From Clostridia bacterium (lineage in GTDB: Bacteria; Bacillota; Clostridia; Lutisporales; Lutisporaceae), in NCBI GenBank assembly GCA_035628995.1, contig DASPIR010000008.1, forward strand, positions 62,001-126,000: 64,000 nt of DNA. Reading direction: 5' to 3'. How positions within the stretch are numbered: position 1 is the first letter of the stretch; each line of letters begins with the position of its first letter. Made by a program: the position numbers and the translations under genes. This document shows, in pieces, positions 43,503 to 53,135 of this stretch. Under the pieces are notes generated by a model. That model ran no database searches, was not told where the DNA came from, and saw nothing but the letters and a program-made list of their open reading frames with translations.

Positions 43503-44765
43503 ATGTCTAGAATCAAAAATCTGCTAAGTCCTTACATGGGCTTACCCAAGGAAATTTATATCATATTCGCTTCACGAATAGTGAATGCTATGGGCTGCTT
43601 TGTTATGCCGCTGATGACAATAATTATGACTGACAGAATAGGTTTGTCTAAGGAGACTACGGGCTTTTACCTGAGTTTGAACAGCTTGGTTTTTCCGTTG
43701 GCTTCCATGCTTGGAGGAAAGCTTGCAGACTCTTTCGGCAGAAAGGGCCTGATAATAGTGTTTGATACGCTGGCAGCTCTGCTGTATCTATCCTGCGGGT
43801 TTATAGAACCATCTATGTCGCTTATATATGTGATTCTGGCAGCAAGTGCATGCATGAGTGTTGCCGGACCATCACATGATTCCCTAATAGCTGATTTGAC
43901 TACTCCTGAGAATAGAGAGGGCGCATATGCCTTAAGCTATCTGGGCTGGAACATAGGCTTTGCAGTCGGTCCAATGCTGGGAGGCTTTTTATACAGAAGC
44001 TACCTGCCCCTTGTATTCATAGGAGATGCAGCCACTGCCTTGATGTCAATAAGCCTGATATTCTTCTTTGTCAAAGAGACCATAGGCACGACCAGAGAGG
44101 AGATAGCAGACGAAAGCAGAAAGCTTGAAAGAAGAGAAGAAGGCTCGATAATATCAGTACTGCTGAGAAGACCTATGCTAATTTATTTTGCTATTATTGC
44201 CTTCGGGTATAACTTCGCATATTCCCAATGGACCTTCCTGATGCCGATACATTCCATGCAGAACTTTGGCGGCTTTGGTGCCCAGTATTTTGGTTGGATG
44301 GCAAGCTTGAACGGCTTGGTGGTTATACTGTTTACACCTATTCTCACCAAGCTGACTGTAAGAATGAAGGGCATGAGGAAGATGGTCTATGGGATACTGC
44401 TGTATGCCATAGGTTTTGGAATGTTAGGAGTACTCAACACACTGTCTTACTTCTTCCTGTCGGTTTTCATTTTTACTTTGGGAGAGATATTGCTTTCTAT
44501 AAGCGTTATGCCATTTATCGTAAACCATACACCGGCATCCCACAGGGGCAGGATGAATGCTGTGCTGCCTACAATAATGGGCATGGGCTATGCAATCGGG
44601 CCAATGACTATGGGCAGGATACTTAATTACTCAAGTGTGGAAAGCGCATGGCTCATATTGGGAGGACTCACTGCAATATCTGCCGCATTCATGTTCGGCC
44701 TTGAAAAATACGACGATTGGGCCAGCGCTAAAGTGGAAGAGTCAGAAGAAGCAATGGAAGCATAG
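43503..44765 (+). CDS. MFS transporter, multidrug-type
   Basis: About 420 residues, twelve transmembrane helices. The MFS A-motif-like segment between helices 2 and 3 is GGKLADSFGRKGLIIVFDT (G-x3-D-x2-G-R-x2). A central loop (KETIGTTREEIADESRKLER) is basic and acidic mixed. It is probably a drug efflux pump like Lmr/MdtG. ATG 43503 lies behind GAGGGGG; an upstream in-frame TTG has no site. It follows a leader peptide and terminator. Next is a Crp/Fnr regulator. Confidence 0.85.
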   Translation: MSRIKNLLSPYMGLPKEIYIIFASRIVNAMGCFVMPLMTIIMTDRIGLSKETTGFYLSLNSLVFPLASMLGGKLADSFGRKGLIIVFDTLAALLYLSCGFIEPSMSLIYVILAASACMSVAGPSHDSLIADLTTPENREGAYALSYLGWNIGFAVGPMLGGFLYRSYLPLVFIGDAATALMSISLIFFFVKETIGTTREEIADESRKLERREEGSIISVLLRRPMLIYFAIIAFGYNFAYSQWTFLMPIHSMQNFGGFGAQYFGWMASLNGLVVILFTPILTKLTVRMKGMRKMVYGILLYAIGFGMLGVLNTLSYFFLSVFIFTLGEILLSISVMPFIVNHTPASHRGRMNAVLPTIMGMGYAIGPMTMGRILNYSSVESAWLILGGLTAISAAFMFGLEKYDDWASAKVEESEEAMEA

Positions 44766-44856
44766 AAAATATATTTCTAAATTTATATTGCAAATTGGGA
44801 CATATGTCCTTTTTATGTGATATTATTTTACTATATTATAAAAATGGGGGAAAAAC

Positions 44857-45555
44857 ATGAAAAGGATCACCGATAAGAACCTACTCGAAGCCTATATCGG
44901 GGAATTCGGCTTAGATTCATTGTTCCAAAAGGATATGCGGCCTTTTATGAGCCTTATGAGCTATGAAAGAGGGGAGTGCATCTGCAATACCGGAGATGAG
45001 CTGAATTACTTTTATTTCAATGTAAAAGGCAAGCTCAAGGTATATACGCTGATGGAAAATGGCAAATCCCTGCTTCTTAGGTTCAATAAGCCCTTAAGCA
45101 TACTTGGCGATGTGGAGTTCATGTCAGGCTATAAGATAAAGTGCAATGTTGATTCACTTAATGAATCCCATCTAATTGGGATAAGGTTGGATGACATTCG
45201 CAAATATGCAGCAGACGATCCGGTTTTTCTCAGCTATGTAATTAAGAATCTGGGGTATAAGCTATATACGATATCCAACAGTACCTCAATAAACCTGCTG
45301 TATTCCCTCGAAAAGAGGTTTGCCAGCTATATTATCTCAATCTCAAGTGAAGAAAGCAGCTCCAAGGGTATAAATGAGATAAAGACAACAAGCATGACTG
45401 AGATGGCGACGCTTCTGGGCACAAGCTACAGGCACCTGAATAGGGTCATAAGGGAGCTTGCAGATAAGGGGATAGTAGGAAAAAGGAACGGAAATATATC
45501 TGTGCTGGATTATGCAGCCTTGAAAGAGCTTTCCGGCGGTCTTCTATACGAGTAA
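44857..45555 (+). CDS. Crp/Fnr family regulator (YeiL-like)
   Basis: 232 residues. An N-terminal cyclic nucleotide-binding-like domain (RGECICNTGDELNYFYFNVKG) is followed by a dimer helix and a C-terminal winged HTH (MTEMATLLGTSYRHLNRVIRELADKG). No cysteine set for a Fnr-type [4Fe-4S] cluster is obvious at the N-terminus; Cys53 and Cys55 are near. YeiL-type regulators often adjoin MFS genes, as here. It lies 91 bp after the MFS gene, with its own ribosome site GGGGGA. Confidence 0.85.
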   Translation: MKRITDKNLLEAYIGEFGLDSLFQKDMRPFMSLMSYERGECICNTGDELNYFYFNVKGKLKVYTLMENGKSLLLRFNKPLSILGDVEFMSGYKIKCNVDSLNESHLIGIRLDDIRKYAADDPVFLSYVIKNLGYKLYTISNSTSINLLYSLEKRFASYIISISSEESSSKGINEIKTTSMTEMATLLGTSYRHLNRVIRELADKGIVGKRNGNISVLDYAALKELSGGLLYE

Positions 45556-45594
45556 TTTAGAGCATTTTATAATAGAACCTAATAAACATCATCG

Positions 45595-45672
45595 GTGCCG
45601 GGATTGCTCACTCCCGGCACATACCCCCAATATTCGGATGAATTTAGCCGCTACCTGCATTTATGCAGGTAG
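45595..45672 (+). terminator. Two hairpins after the Crp/Fnr gene
   Basis: GTGCCGGGA/TCCCGGCAC (45595-45620) and CTACCTGCAT/ATGCAGGTAG (45651-45672). The second is followed by TTTGTTAATT and is the more likely terminator. Confidence 0.6.
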
Positions 45673-45756
45673 TTTGTTAATTAATTACAGATTGCTTTAT
45701 TGCGCCAAAATGGTTACTATAGATATATAAATAATGTAGAGGGGTAGATAATCAAT

Positions 45757-46623
45757 ATGGATACAGTGCTTTTGATTGATTCCTGTACAGACCTTCCACG
45801 CAGTTATGTGGAGAAGAATGAGATACCTGTTGTAAATCTTGTTTGCAACTTCAAGGGTCAAGAGTACAAGGACGATTTTGGGAAAACTCTCAGCTATAAA
45901 GAATTCTATGCTGCGGTGAGAAATGGTGAAATGCCTTCCACTTCACAGGTTAATGTTTATGTCTATACAGAAATCTTTAAAAAATATGCAACAGACGGAA
46001 AATCGATTATTTATCTTGGATTCTCTTCCGCGTTGAGTGGAAGTCTTAACAGCGCATTACTTGCGAAGGATATGATCTGTGAAGAGATTGAGAATGCGGA
46101 TATCACAGTTATCGACAGCAGAAGTGCTTCCCTCGGTGAAGGGCTATTGGCATATCATGCAAATGAAATGCTAAAAGCAGGGGCTTCCAAGGATGAGGTA
46201 GTAAGCTGGCTTGAGACAAATAAGCTCAGAATGAATCATTGGTTTACTGTAGATGACCTGGGACATCTGAAAAGAGGGGGAAGAGTATCGGGGGCAGCCG
46301 CTTTTGTAGGCACACTGCTTGATATAAAGCCTATTCTTCAGGTTGATGATGAGGGAAGGCTGATACCTGTGTCCAAGGTTAAGGGCAGGAAAAAGTCTTT
46401 GAAGACTCTTTTTGAAATGCTTCAGGAGAATATAGTGTCCCCAGAGGAGCAGGTAATTGCAATTAGCCATGGGGATTGCATCGAAGATGCTGAATACCTG
46501 AAGGAAATGATACTGAAGGAGTATAAGGTTAAGGACGTAATAATAAATGAGGTAGGACCTGTTATAGGCTCCCATTCAGGCCCTGGCACAGTTGCTCTGT
46601 TTTTTATGGGGAATAAAAGATAA
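45757..46623 (+). CDS. DegV family fatty-acid binding protein
   Basis: 288 residues with the DegV fold, which holds a fatty acid for FakA kinase. Typical segments are LLIDSCTDLPRSYVEKNEI, MPSTSQVNVYVYTEIFKKY, YLGFSSALSGSLNSA, HLKRGGRVSGAAAFVGTLLD and VGPVIGSHSGPGTVALFF. No FakA gene is seen in the window. The ribosome site is GAGGGG. It is ended by the terminator at 46644. Confidence 0.9.
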   Translation: MDTVLLIDSCTDLPRSYVEKNEIPVVNLVCNFKGQEYKDDFGKTLSYKEFYAAVRNGEMPSTSQVNVYVYTEIFKKYATDGKSIIYLGFSSALSGSLNSALLAKDMICEEIENADITVIDSRSASLGEGLLAYHANEMLKAGASKDEVVSWLETNKLRMNHWFTVDDLGHLKRGGRVSGAAAFVGTLLDIKPILQVDDEGRLIPVSKVKGRKKSLKTLFEMLQENIVSPEEQVIAISHGDCIEDAEYLKEMILKEYKVKDVIINEVGPVIGSHSGPGTVALFFMGNKR

Positions 46624-46643
46624 TTAAATATAAAACTTGAAGA

Positions 46644-46680
46644 AAGCAGGACATAGCTTATGTCCTGCTTCATTTTTTTG
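46644..46680 (+). terminator. Intrinsic terminator of the DegV gene
   Basis: AAGCAGGACATA/TATGTCCTGCTT stem with a 3-nt loop and CATTTTTTTG. Confidence 0.85.
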
Positions 46681-46760
46681 CCTGAATTCATATTGAGCAG
46701 GCATTTGTGGAATACTTCTATATGATGCATTTATATCTTAAAGGAAGTGAATTTTGACAT

Positions 46761-48584
46761 ATGGGAAAAAAAGACAAGAAAATAGCAATACTGGGAGGCG
46801 GATATGGAGGTGTGCATGCTGCAAGGCTTTTAGGCAAAGCAGCTGCAAAAAGAAAAGACATTAGTGTGCTGTTGGTGGATAAAAAGCCTTATCATACCTT
46901 GATGACAGAGCTGCATGAAGTGGCAGGAAACAGAGTGGAGGCTGAGTCTGTACAGATAGACCTGAGGGAGATATTAAGCGCATCAGGAGTTCAGGTAGTT
47001 ACAGAAGAAATAAAAGGTATAGATTTTAAAGGGCAGAAGCTGCAGGCTGATTCAGACAGCTACGAATACGACTACCTGATAATAGACACAGGAGCAGAGC
47101 CTGCTTTTTTCGGTATACCCGGCGTAAAGGAGAATGGCTTCTCTCTATGGTCCTTTGAGGATGCTATAAAGGTAAGGGAACATATAAAGGATATGTTTGA
47201 CAAGGCCAGAGCAGAAAAAGACCACAACAAAAGGAAGTCTATGCTTACTTTTATTGTGGCAGGTGCAGGCTTCACAGGGATAGAGACCATGGGTGAGCTG
47301 GTTGAGTGGAAAAGACAGCTGTGCAGAGATTATGAGATTGACAGGAAGGAAGTGAGCTTGATAGTTGTAGAAGCTATGGGCAGCATACTTCCGATACTCA
47401 GTGAGGGACTTATAAAGAAGTCAGAGAGATTTCTTCAGAAGCATGGCGTTGAGATTATGACAGCAGCGGCTATCACTGCAGTAAATAAAGAGTCCATAGT
47501 ATTGAAAGATGGCAGGGAAATACCCACAAGAACCTTGATTTGGACCTGCGGCATACAGGGGAGCGATTTTGCAGCTAAGACAGAGCTGACCCATGGAAGC
47601 AGGGGCAGGATACAGGTTGATGAATATATGCAGTCGGTAGAATATCATAATGTTTTTGCAGTAGGTGACAATGCATTCTATGAGGAGCCGGATGCAGAAG
47701 GCAAGAAGAAGCCCATACCCCAGATTGTTGAGGCTGCACTGCAAACTGCAGAGACAGCAGCACATAATATAATTGCATCGATAGACAAGAGTGATAAAAA
47801 GGCCTTTAAATCCAATTACCATGGAATTATGGTGTCCATAGGCAGCCGCTACGCAGTAGCCAATATTGGAAAAACATCCTTATCGGGCTTTTCTGCCATG
47901 GCGCTGAAGCACCTGGTAAACTTTCACTATCAATATGGAGTGGGAGGCTTTGCCAGGATATGGACCTACTTTATGCATGAGTTTATGCATGTTAAGGAGA
48001 ACAGGTCTATATTAGGCGGACATTTGTCTGCAAAGACACCTACCTTCTGGCTGGCTATACTCAGAATATACCTTGGCGTAATATGGATTGGCGAAGGTGT
48101 GAAAAAGATAAAGGAAGGCTGGCTAGACCCGAGTAAAAACTTCATTGTGACATTGCCCAAGCCTGGAGATGTGCCGCTGCAATCCACTGACGCCGTAACT
48201 AGTGCAACTCAGGTAACACAGTATTACCCGGAGCCTATACTGAAACAGCCGCCGCTGATATATCAATGGTTTACAAAAACCTTTATTGAGCCTAATGCCT
48301 ATTTGTTTCAGGCTTCAGTGGTGCTGCTGGAGGTGGCTATAGGACTTGCGCTAATTGCAGGTTTGTTCACTGTACTTGCTTCCTTGGGCTCGATATTTCT
48401 TTGCTTTAATTTTATTCTGTCTGCTTTGGCAGGGACTGAAATTCTATGGCATATATTTGTAGCTGTTGCCATGTTTGGAGGAGCAGGCAGGGCGTTCGGT
48501 TTGGATTATTATGTGATGCCATGGCTCAGGCACCGGTGGAGAAGAACAGCTTTTGCACGCAAGACCCATTTATATGTAAGGTAG
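46761..48584 (+). CDS. NDH-2 type NADH dehydrogenase fused to a DoxX-like membrane domain
   Basis: 607 residues. The first 400 are a type II NADH:quinone oxidoreductase: FAD motif IAILGGGYGGVHAARLL (GGGYGG at 12-17), NAD motif FIVAGAGFTGIE near 170, the closing FAD part FAVGDNAFYEEPD and PIPQIVEAALQTAETAA, then the membrane-attaching YVANIG-like end. From about residue 430 a membrane domain follows with at least three long hydrophobic helices (AILRIYLGVIWIGEGVKKI; LFQASVVLLEVAIGLALIAG; LFTVLASLGSIFLCFNFIL), like DoxX/thiosulfate:quinone reductase subunits. The fusion may form a quinone-linked redox unit in an anaerobe. Confidence 0.8.
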   Translation: MGKKDKKIAILGGGYGGVHAARLLGKAAAKRKDISVLLVDKKPYHTLMTELHEVAGNRVEAESVQIDLREILSASGVQVVTEEIKGIDFKGQKLQADSDSYEYDYLIIDTGAEPAFFGIPGVKENGFSLWSFEDAIKVREHIKDMFDKARAEKDHNKRKSMLTFIVAGAGFTGIETMGELVEWKRQLCRDYEIDRKEVSLIVVEAMGSILPILSEGLIKKSERFLQKHGVEIMTAAAITAVNKESIVLKDGREIPTRTLIWTCGIQGSDFAAKTELTHGSRGRIQVDEYMQSVEYHNVFAVGDNAFYEEPDAEGKKKPIPQIVEAALQTAETAAHNIIASIDKSDKKAFKSNYHGIMVSIGSRYAVANIGKTSLSGFSAMALKHLVNFHYQYGVGGFARIWTYFMHEFMHVKENRSILGGHLSAKTPTFWLAILRIYLGVIWIGEGVKKIKEGWLDPSKNFIVTLPKPGDVPLQSTDAVTSATQVTQYYPEPILKQPPLIYQWFTKTFIEPNAYLFQASVVLLEVAIGLALIAGLFTVLASLGSIFLCFNFILSALAGTEILWHIFVAVAMFGGAGRAFGLDYYVMPWLRHRWRRTAFARKTHLYVR

Positions 48585-48664
48585 CATAAATAAATATTTG
48601 TAAAATATGGTAATAGTATAATATAATTGTTTTGGACTATATCTTATTTGGAGGGTTGCAAGGA

Positions 48665-51592
48665 ATGCATTTTAATATAGGTGATAATTATCACGGTTTT
48701 CGATTAATTGAAGAAAAGAATGTCAAGGAAACAAATTCCATAGTGAGGCTTTTCCAACATGAGAAGAGCGGAGCCAGACTCTTTTATATGGAGAATGAGG
48801 AGGATAACAAGGTATTTTCGGTTGCTTTCAGGACACCGCCCAAGGATAGTACAGGGCTGCCTCACATACTGGAGCATTCAGTACTTTGCGGTTCCAGAAA
48901 GTTTCCGACTAAAGAACCCTTTGTAGAGCTTGTGAAAGGTTCGCTTAATACCTTTCTAAATGCCTTCACTTTTGGAGACAAGACCATGTATCCGGTAGCA
49001 AGCAGGAATAACAAGGATTTTGAGAATCTGATGGATGTATATCTGGACTCTGTGTTCTATCCTAACATATATAAACATGAAGAGATACTGAAACAGGAGG
49101 GCTGGCACTATGAGCTGGAGAATACTGAGGATGAGCTGAAATACAAGGGCGTTGTATATAATGAAATGAAGGGAGCCCTGTCATCACCTGAGTCTGTGCT
49201 TTCTAGAAAGATGCAGGAGACTTTGTTCCCTGATACGCCATACGGCTATGAGTCGGGAGGCGACCCGGAGGTAATTCCGGAGTTAACTCAAGAGGAATTC
49301 CTTGCTTTTCATAAAAGGTATTATCACCCGTCAAACAGCTATATGTTCCTATATGGAAAAATGGATGTGCTCGGGCGCTTGAAGTTTATTGATGAAGCTT
49401 ACCTTAAGGACTTCGAAGCAATTTCTGTAGCTTCTGCCATACCTGTGCAGAAGGCCTTTGATTCGATGAAGAGGTACGAATTGGAATATCCCATATCCGC
49501 ACAGGAGGATGAAAATGATAAAACATATCTCAGCTTGAATTATGTGACAGGATTGTCCACAGATTCAGAGCTGTACCTGGCAATGGAGATATTGGAGCAT
49601 ATACTTCTGTCAACACCGGCTTCACCGCTTAAGAAAGCGCTGATAGAGGCCGGACTGGGCAAGGATGTTTTCGGTAAATATGACAACAGCATACTTCAGC
49701 CTGTTTTCAGCGTGGTGGTGAAGAACTCAAATGTAGGAGTTCAAGATGAGTTTGTAAAGGTAGTTCTAGAAACCTTGAGAAAGCTGGTTCGCGATGGGTT
49801 GGACAGTCAATTGGTGGAGGCAGCGGTCAATCTGAAGGAGTTCCAGCTGAGGGAAGCAGATTTTGAAGGCTATCCCCAAGGGCTTATATACAATATAAAA
49901 ATCATGGACAGCTGGCTTTATGACAAGGATCCTATTATGCATCTGCGCTATGAGCATATATTTGAGAAAATAAGGGCTGAGATGAAGAACGGATATTTTG
50001 AGAAGCTTATAGAAGAGTATATTTTAAAAAATAACCACAGCTCGATGTTGGTGCTGAAACCTAAAAAAGGCATGTCAGAGGCCAAAGACGAGGAGACCCG
50101 GAATAAGCTTAAGAGCATTAAGTCCCAACTGACCAAGGAACAGCTGCAGCAGCTTGTAAAGTCGACCAAGGAGCTGAGGGATTGGCAGAATACCCCTGAT
50201 ACTCCTGAGAAGCTTCAGCTTATACCAATGCTTTCTATTCAGGATATCGCCCAGAAAGGCGAGGTGCTGTCCCAGAAGGTGACGGAGGAAGCGGGAATCA
50301 AGGTGCTTGCCCACCATGTATTTACTAATGACATAGTGTATGCGGGCCTTCTGTTCGATACAACTGTTGTGCCACAGGAGCTGCTGCCTTACATCACACT
50401 TTTATCAGGGATACTTGGCAAGGTCAGTACAGAAATCCATGGCTATGGAGATCTTTCAAAGGAAATTGACATGTATACAGGAGGCATCAGATTCAGCTCG
50501 CAGGTTTACGGGGAAAAGAATGATGACAATAAATATCATCCTGTATTCTCTGTAAGTGGCAGGGCTCTTGCAAGCAAGCTTCCAAGGATGTTTGAGCTTA
50601 TGCGGGAGATAATAACCAAAACCAGGTTTGATGATGTGAAAAGAATCAAGGAAATCATACAGGAGAATAAGTCAAGGATTGAGATGAGGATATCCAATGA
50701 GGGATATACAATTGCCTGCAAAAGATTATTCTCATATTTCTCGGCGGAAGGCAGCTATCTTGAGACCATAACAGGGCTGACGTACTACAAGTTCATTGCT
50801 GATATAGAAAAGAACTTTGAAAGCAGAATAGAAGAAGTAAAGGGAAACCTCCAGAAGCTCATGGCGCTGATATTCAGGAAAGATGGTCTGGTTGCAGGGG
50901 TCACCTGTGAAAAGGATGATTATCGCAGCTTTGCTGAGAATTTAAGCCTGACGCTGAAGGAGTTAAGTGCGGAGAAGCATCCATCTGTGCAGTATGTATT
51001 TGAGACAAAGTCGCTGAATGAAGGGCTGATGACCCAGGGCAAGGTACAGTATGTAGCTCAGGGGTATAACTTCATTAAGTTGGGATATCCATACACAGGG
51101 AGCTTGCAGGTGCTCAGGACAATATCCAGGTACAACTATCTTTGGAACCGCATAAGGGTTCAGGGTGGAGCCTATGGTGCTTTTTCAGGCTTTGAGAAGA
51201 ACGGCAATATGTTCATGGTCTCTTACAGAGACCCCAACCTGAAAGAGACATTAAAGGTCTATGAAGAAATGCATGACTACCTGAAGGATTTCCACATAGA
51301 TGAAAGAGAAATGACCAAGTACATTATCGGAACAGTAAGCAAGCTGGATTTGCCTCTGACCCCCTTTATGAAGGGCGAGAGAGCTATTGAGAACTATATG
51401 AGGAAAATTACTCCCGAGGACCTGCAGAAGGAAAGGGAAGAAATCCTCAGTACAAAGCAGCAGGATATGAGAGCACTGTCTGACATGATGCTTGAACTTA
51501 TGAAGAGGCAAAGCTACTGTGTCTTGGGAAGTGAAATGAAAATCAAGGAGAATAAAGAGCTGTTCGGCAGCTTGGTGGATGTTTTTAACTGA
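48665..51592 (+). CDS. M16C presequence-type metallopeptidase (insulinase family)
   Basis: 975 residues. The inverted zinc motif is HxxEH at LPHILEHSVLCGS (His67, Glu70, His71), and the downstream zinc Glu is in the helix near residue 160 (VVYNEMKGALSSPESVL). It has the complete four-domain length of PreP/falcilysin-like peptidases, which break down short peptides in a closed chamber. ATG 48665 lies behind GGAGGG; the TTG at 48632 has no site. It is cytosolic with no signal peptide. The C-terminal R/Y pair (GAYGAF) of the M16 family is present. Confidence 0.9.
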   Translation: MHFNIGDNYHGFRLIEEKNVKETNSIVRLFQHEKSGARLFYMENEEDNKVFSVAFRTPPKDSTGLPHILEHSVLCGSRKFPTKEPFVELVKGSLNTFLNAFTFGDKTMYPVASRNNKDFENLMDVYLDSVFYPNIYKHEEILKQEGWHYELENTEDELKYKGVVYNEMKGALSSPESVLSRKMQETLFPDTPYGYESGGDPEVIPELTQEEFLAFHKRYYHPSNSYMFLYGKMDVLGRLKFIDEAYLKDFEAISVASAIPVQKAFDSMKRYELEYPISAQEDENDKTYLSLNYVTGLSTDSELYLAMEILEHILLSTPASPLKKALIEAGLGKDVFGKYDNSILQPVFSVVVKNSNVGVQDEFVKVVLETLRKLVRDGLDSQLVEAAVNLKEFQLREADFEGYPQGLIYNIKIMDSWLYDKDPIMHLRYEHIFEKIRAEMKNGYFEKLIEEYILKNNHSSMLVLKPKKGMSEAKDEETRNKLKSIKSQLTKEQLQQLVKSTKELRDWQNTPDTPEKLQLIPMLSIQDIAQKGEVLSQKVTEEAGIKVLAHHVFTNDIVYAGLLFDTTVVPQELLPYITLLSGILGKVSTEIHGYGDLSKEIDMYTGGIRFSSQVYGEKNDDNKYHPVFSVSGRALASKLPRMFELMREIITKTRFDDVKRIKEIIQENKSRIEMRISNEGYTIACKRLFSYFSAEGSYLETITGLTYYKFIADIEKNFESRIEEVKGNLQKLMALIFRKDGLVAGVTCEKDDYRSFAENLSLTLKELSAEKHPSVQYVFETKSLNEGLMTQGKVQYVAQGYNFIKLGYPYTGSLQVLRTISRYNYLWNRIRVQGGAYGAFSGFEKNGNMFMVSYRDPNLKETLKVYEEMHDYLKDFHIDEREMTKYIIGTVSKLDLPLTPFMKGERAIENYMRKITPEDLQKEREEILSTKQQDMRALSDMMLELMKRQSYCVLGSEMKIKENKELFGSLVDVFN

Positions 51593-51599
51593 AAAAAAG

Positions 51600-51621
51600 G
51601 GCGTAGACTTAAGTCTACGCC
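51600..51621. terminator. Perfect palindrome, bidirectional terminator
   Basis: GGCGTAGACTT/AAGTCTACGCC is a 22-bp perfect palindrome with an A-run to its left (a T-run for the minus strand) and TTATCCTTT on the right. It ends both the M16C gene and the coat gene. Confidence 0.75.
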
Positions 51622-51927
51622 TTATCCTTTGTGATAGGTCACTACCTTTTCTGACTGCCTGTAAGACTCTGCTAGTTGTTGCTCTAGTGGTTGATAGGGC
51701 TTAAGCCAGTCACGGTTTACGACTAATTCCATAAGTGCTGAATACTCATCCAAGGTCTGGTTGTGAGCATCTCTGCACATTGCTCTCAGCTCTGGAGTGG
51801 AGCTCTCCAGCACTGCCATAAAATATCCACTGGTAGAGGCTTTTGAGGCCATCAGCATATCATTGGCAATAGTCTGATCATCTATCTGTTTCTTAATAGC
51901 CTTCATCGAATCGACCATGTTTGTCAT
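51622..51927 (-). CDS. CotF-type spore coat protein
   Basis: 101 residues with the Coat F domain (KAIKKQIDDQTIANDMLMASKA then LESSTPELRAMCRDAHNQ, split to respect length). It has a Tyr/Gln-rich end (QPLEQQLAESYRQSEK). It localises to the spore coat and is expressed in the mother cell during sporulation. The ribosome site is GGAGG 9 nt before the ATG. It is co-directional with and 1 bp after the next small gene. Confidence 0.85.
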   Translation of the reverse strand: MTNMVDSMKAIKKQIDDQTIANDMLMASKASTSGYFMAVLESSTPELRAMCRDAHNQTLDEYSALMELVVNRDWLKPYQPLEQQLAESYRQSEKVVTYHKG

Positions 51928-51928
51928 C

Positions 51929-52147
51929 CTAGTGTACCTCCACTGTATTGATTATATTATTTTCGGTTATGAACTGCTGAATGCCCTTTATACGCGCCTC
52001 ACATGTCAAGATGGACGTTTCTGCCGTCCGTCTCAATTCATCATCATTAATAGCGGGAATCATCATCCTTGCTTTCGTAACCCCACTAGCTTCTGCTTGA
52101 AGCAGCTTGTTAAGATTCAGTAGTTCAGCTTCTGACAGGCTTCTCAT
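51929..52147 (-). CDS. Small coat-associated protein, 72 residues
   Basis: Small helical protein (LSEAELLNLNKLLQAEASGV, then DELRRTAETSILTCEARIKG) found next to CotF-type genes in spore formers. It is probably a coat protein subunit or partner. The ribosome site is GGAGGCAATG. It leads the two-gene operon with 51622. Confidence 0.7.
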   Translation of the reverse strand: MRSLSEAELLNLNKLLQAEASGVTKARMMIPAINDDELRRTAETSILTCEARIKGIQQFITENNIINTVEVH

Positions 52148-52310
52148 ATCATTGCCTCCATTCCATAATTAATATGTGTTCAGGGTTTTAATACCTATTC
52201 AATTTCAGCATGCCCAATTGTATGACTGATATGTAAGGAAGAATATGTATAACATCAAAGAACTGCTTATTTTCAGCTTTGCATCACCGAGAGGTTCTTT
52301 CTAGCAGCGT

Positions 52311-52358
52311 ATTAAAGCTTCCGAATAAAGTTATATTATTCAGGAAGCTTTAATTTTT
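52311..52358 (+). terminator. Intrinsic terminator before the ABC ATPase gene (possible attenuator)
   Basis: ATTAAAGCTTCC-GAATAA pairs with TTATTC-(A)-GGAAGCTTTAAT, then TTTTTG. It lies about 52 bp upstream of the ABC ATPase start and there is no gene upstream on this strand for 700 bp, so it may act in the leader of the ABC operon. Confidence 0.65.
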
Positions 52359-52409
52359 GTGCGAATATGTTATAATAAAATCGCAAAAAAATCAAATGGA
52401 GGAAAACTT

Positions 52410-53135
52410 ATGATAGAGCTCATTAATGTCAGCAAATCTTATAACGGTACTGTAAAAGCGGTGGATGACCTTACGCTTATTGTCCCGGAGGGACAAATTG
52501 TAGGCTTTTTAGGCCCAAATGGAGCAGGAAAGACAACCACTATAAAGGTTATAACGGGGATACTGAATGCTGACAGTGGAAGCATAATAATAAATGGGAT
52601 AGACGTAAAGGAAAGACCTCTTGACGCAAAAAGGCAGTTCGGCTTTGTGCCTGACAACCCTGACATGTTCCTGCGCCTAAAGGGGATTGAATATTTGAAC
52701 TTTATGGCTGATATATATAAAGTGCCTGGTGATTTGAGAGGGAAAAGGATACAGGAGCTTTCGGAAAGCTTCGAAATGGAGGCTGCTCTTAATGATCAGA
52801 TACAGAGCTACTCCCATGGAATGAGGCAGAAGATTATTATAATGGGGGTACTTATCCATGACCCGAGCGTATGGATACTGGATGAGCCGATGACCGGACT
52901 TGATCCGAAGTCATCCTTTACATTAAAGGAAATGATGAAGAATCATGCTGCCACCGGCAAGACTGTATTCTTCTCCACCCATGTGTTGGAGGTTGCTGAA
53001 AAGCTATGCGACAGGGTAGCCATCGTTAACAAGGGAAAGCTGCTGTTTTACGGTACTATGGACGAAATTAGAGAACATTTCAAGAGCAATGGATCTTTGG
53101 AAAAAATATTTTTGGAGTTGACGGAAAATGAGTAG
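52410..53135 (+). CDS. ABC transporter ATP-binding protein
   Basis: About 241 residues. Walker A is GPNGAGKTT, the Q-loop is in GFVPDNPDMF, the signature is a variant YSHGMRQK, Walker B is VWILDEPMTGLDP, and the H-loop is FSTHVLEVAE. This type pairs with ABC-2-like permeases to export peptides or drugs. The ATG at 52410 lies behind GGAGG. The 3' end overlaps the permease gene start by 8 nt (ATGAGTAG). Confidence 0.9.
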   Translation: MIELINVSKSYNGTVKAVDDLTLIVPEGQIVGFLGPNGAGKTTTIKVITGILNADSGSIIINGIDVKERPLDAKRQFGFVPDNPDMFLRLKGIEYLNFMADIYKVPGDLRGKRIQELSESFEMEAALNDQIQSYSHGMRQKIIIMGVLIHDPSVWILDEPMTGLDPKSSFTLKEMMKNHAATGKTVFFSTHVLEVAEKLCDRVAIVNKGKLLFYGTMDEIREHFKSNGSLEKIFLELTENE

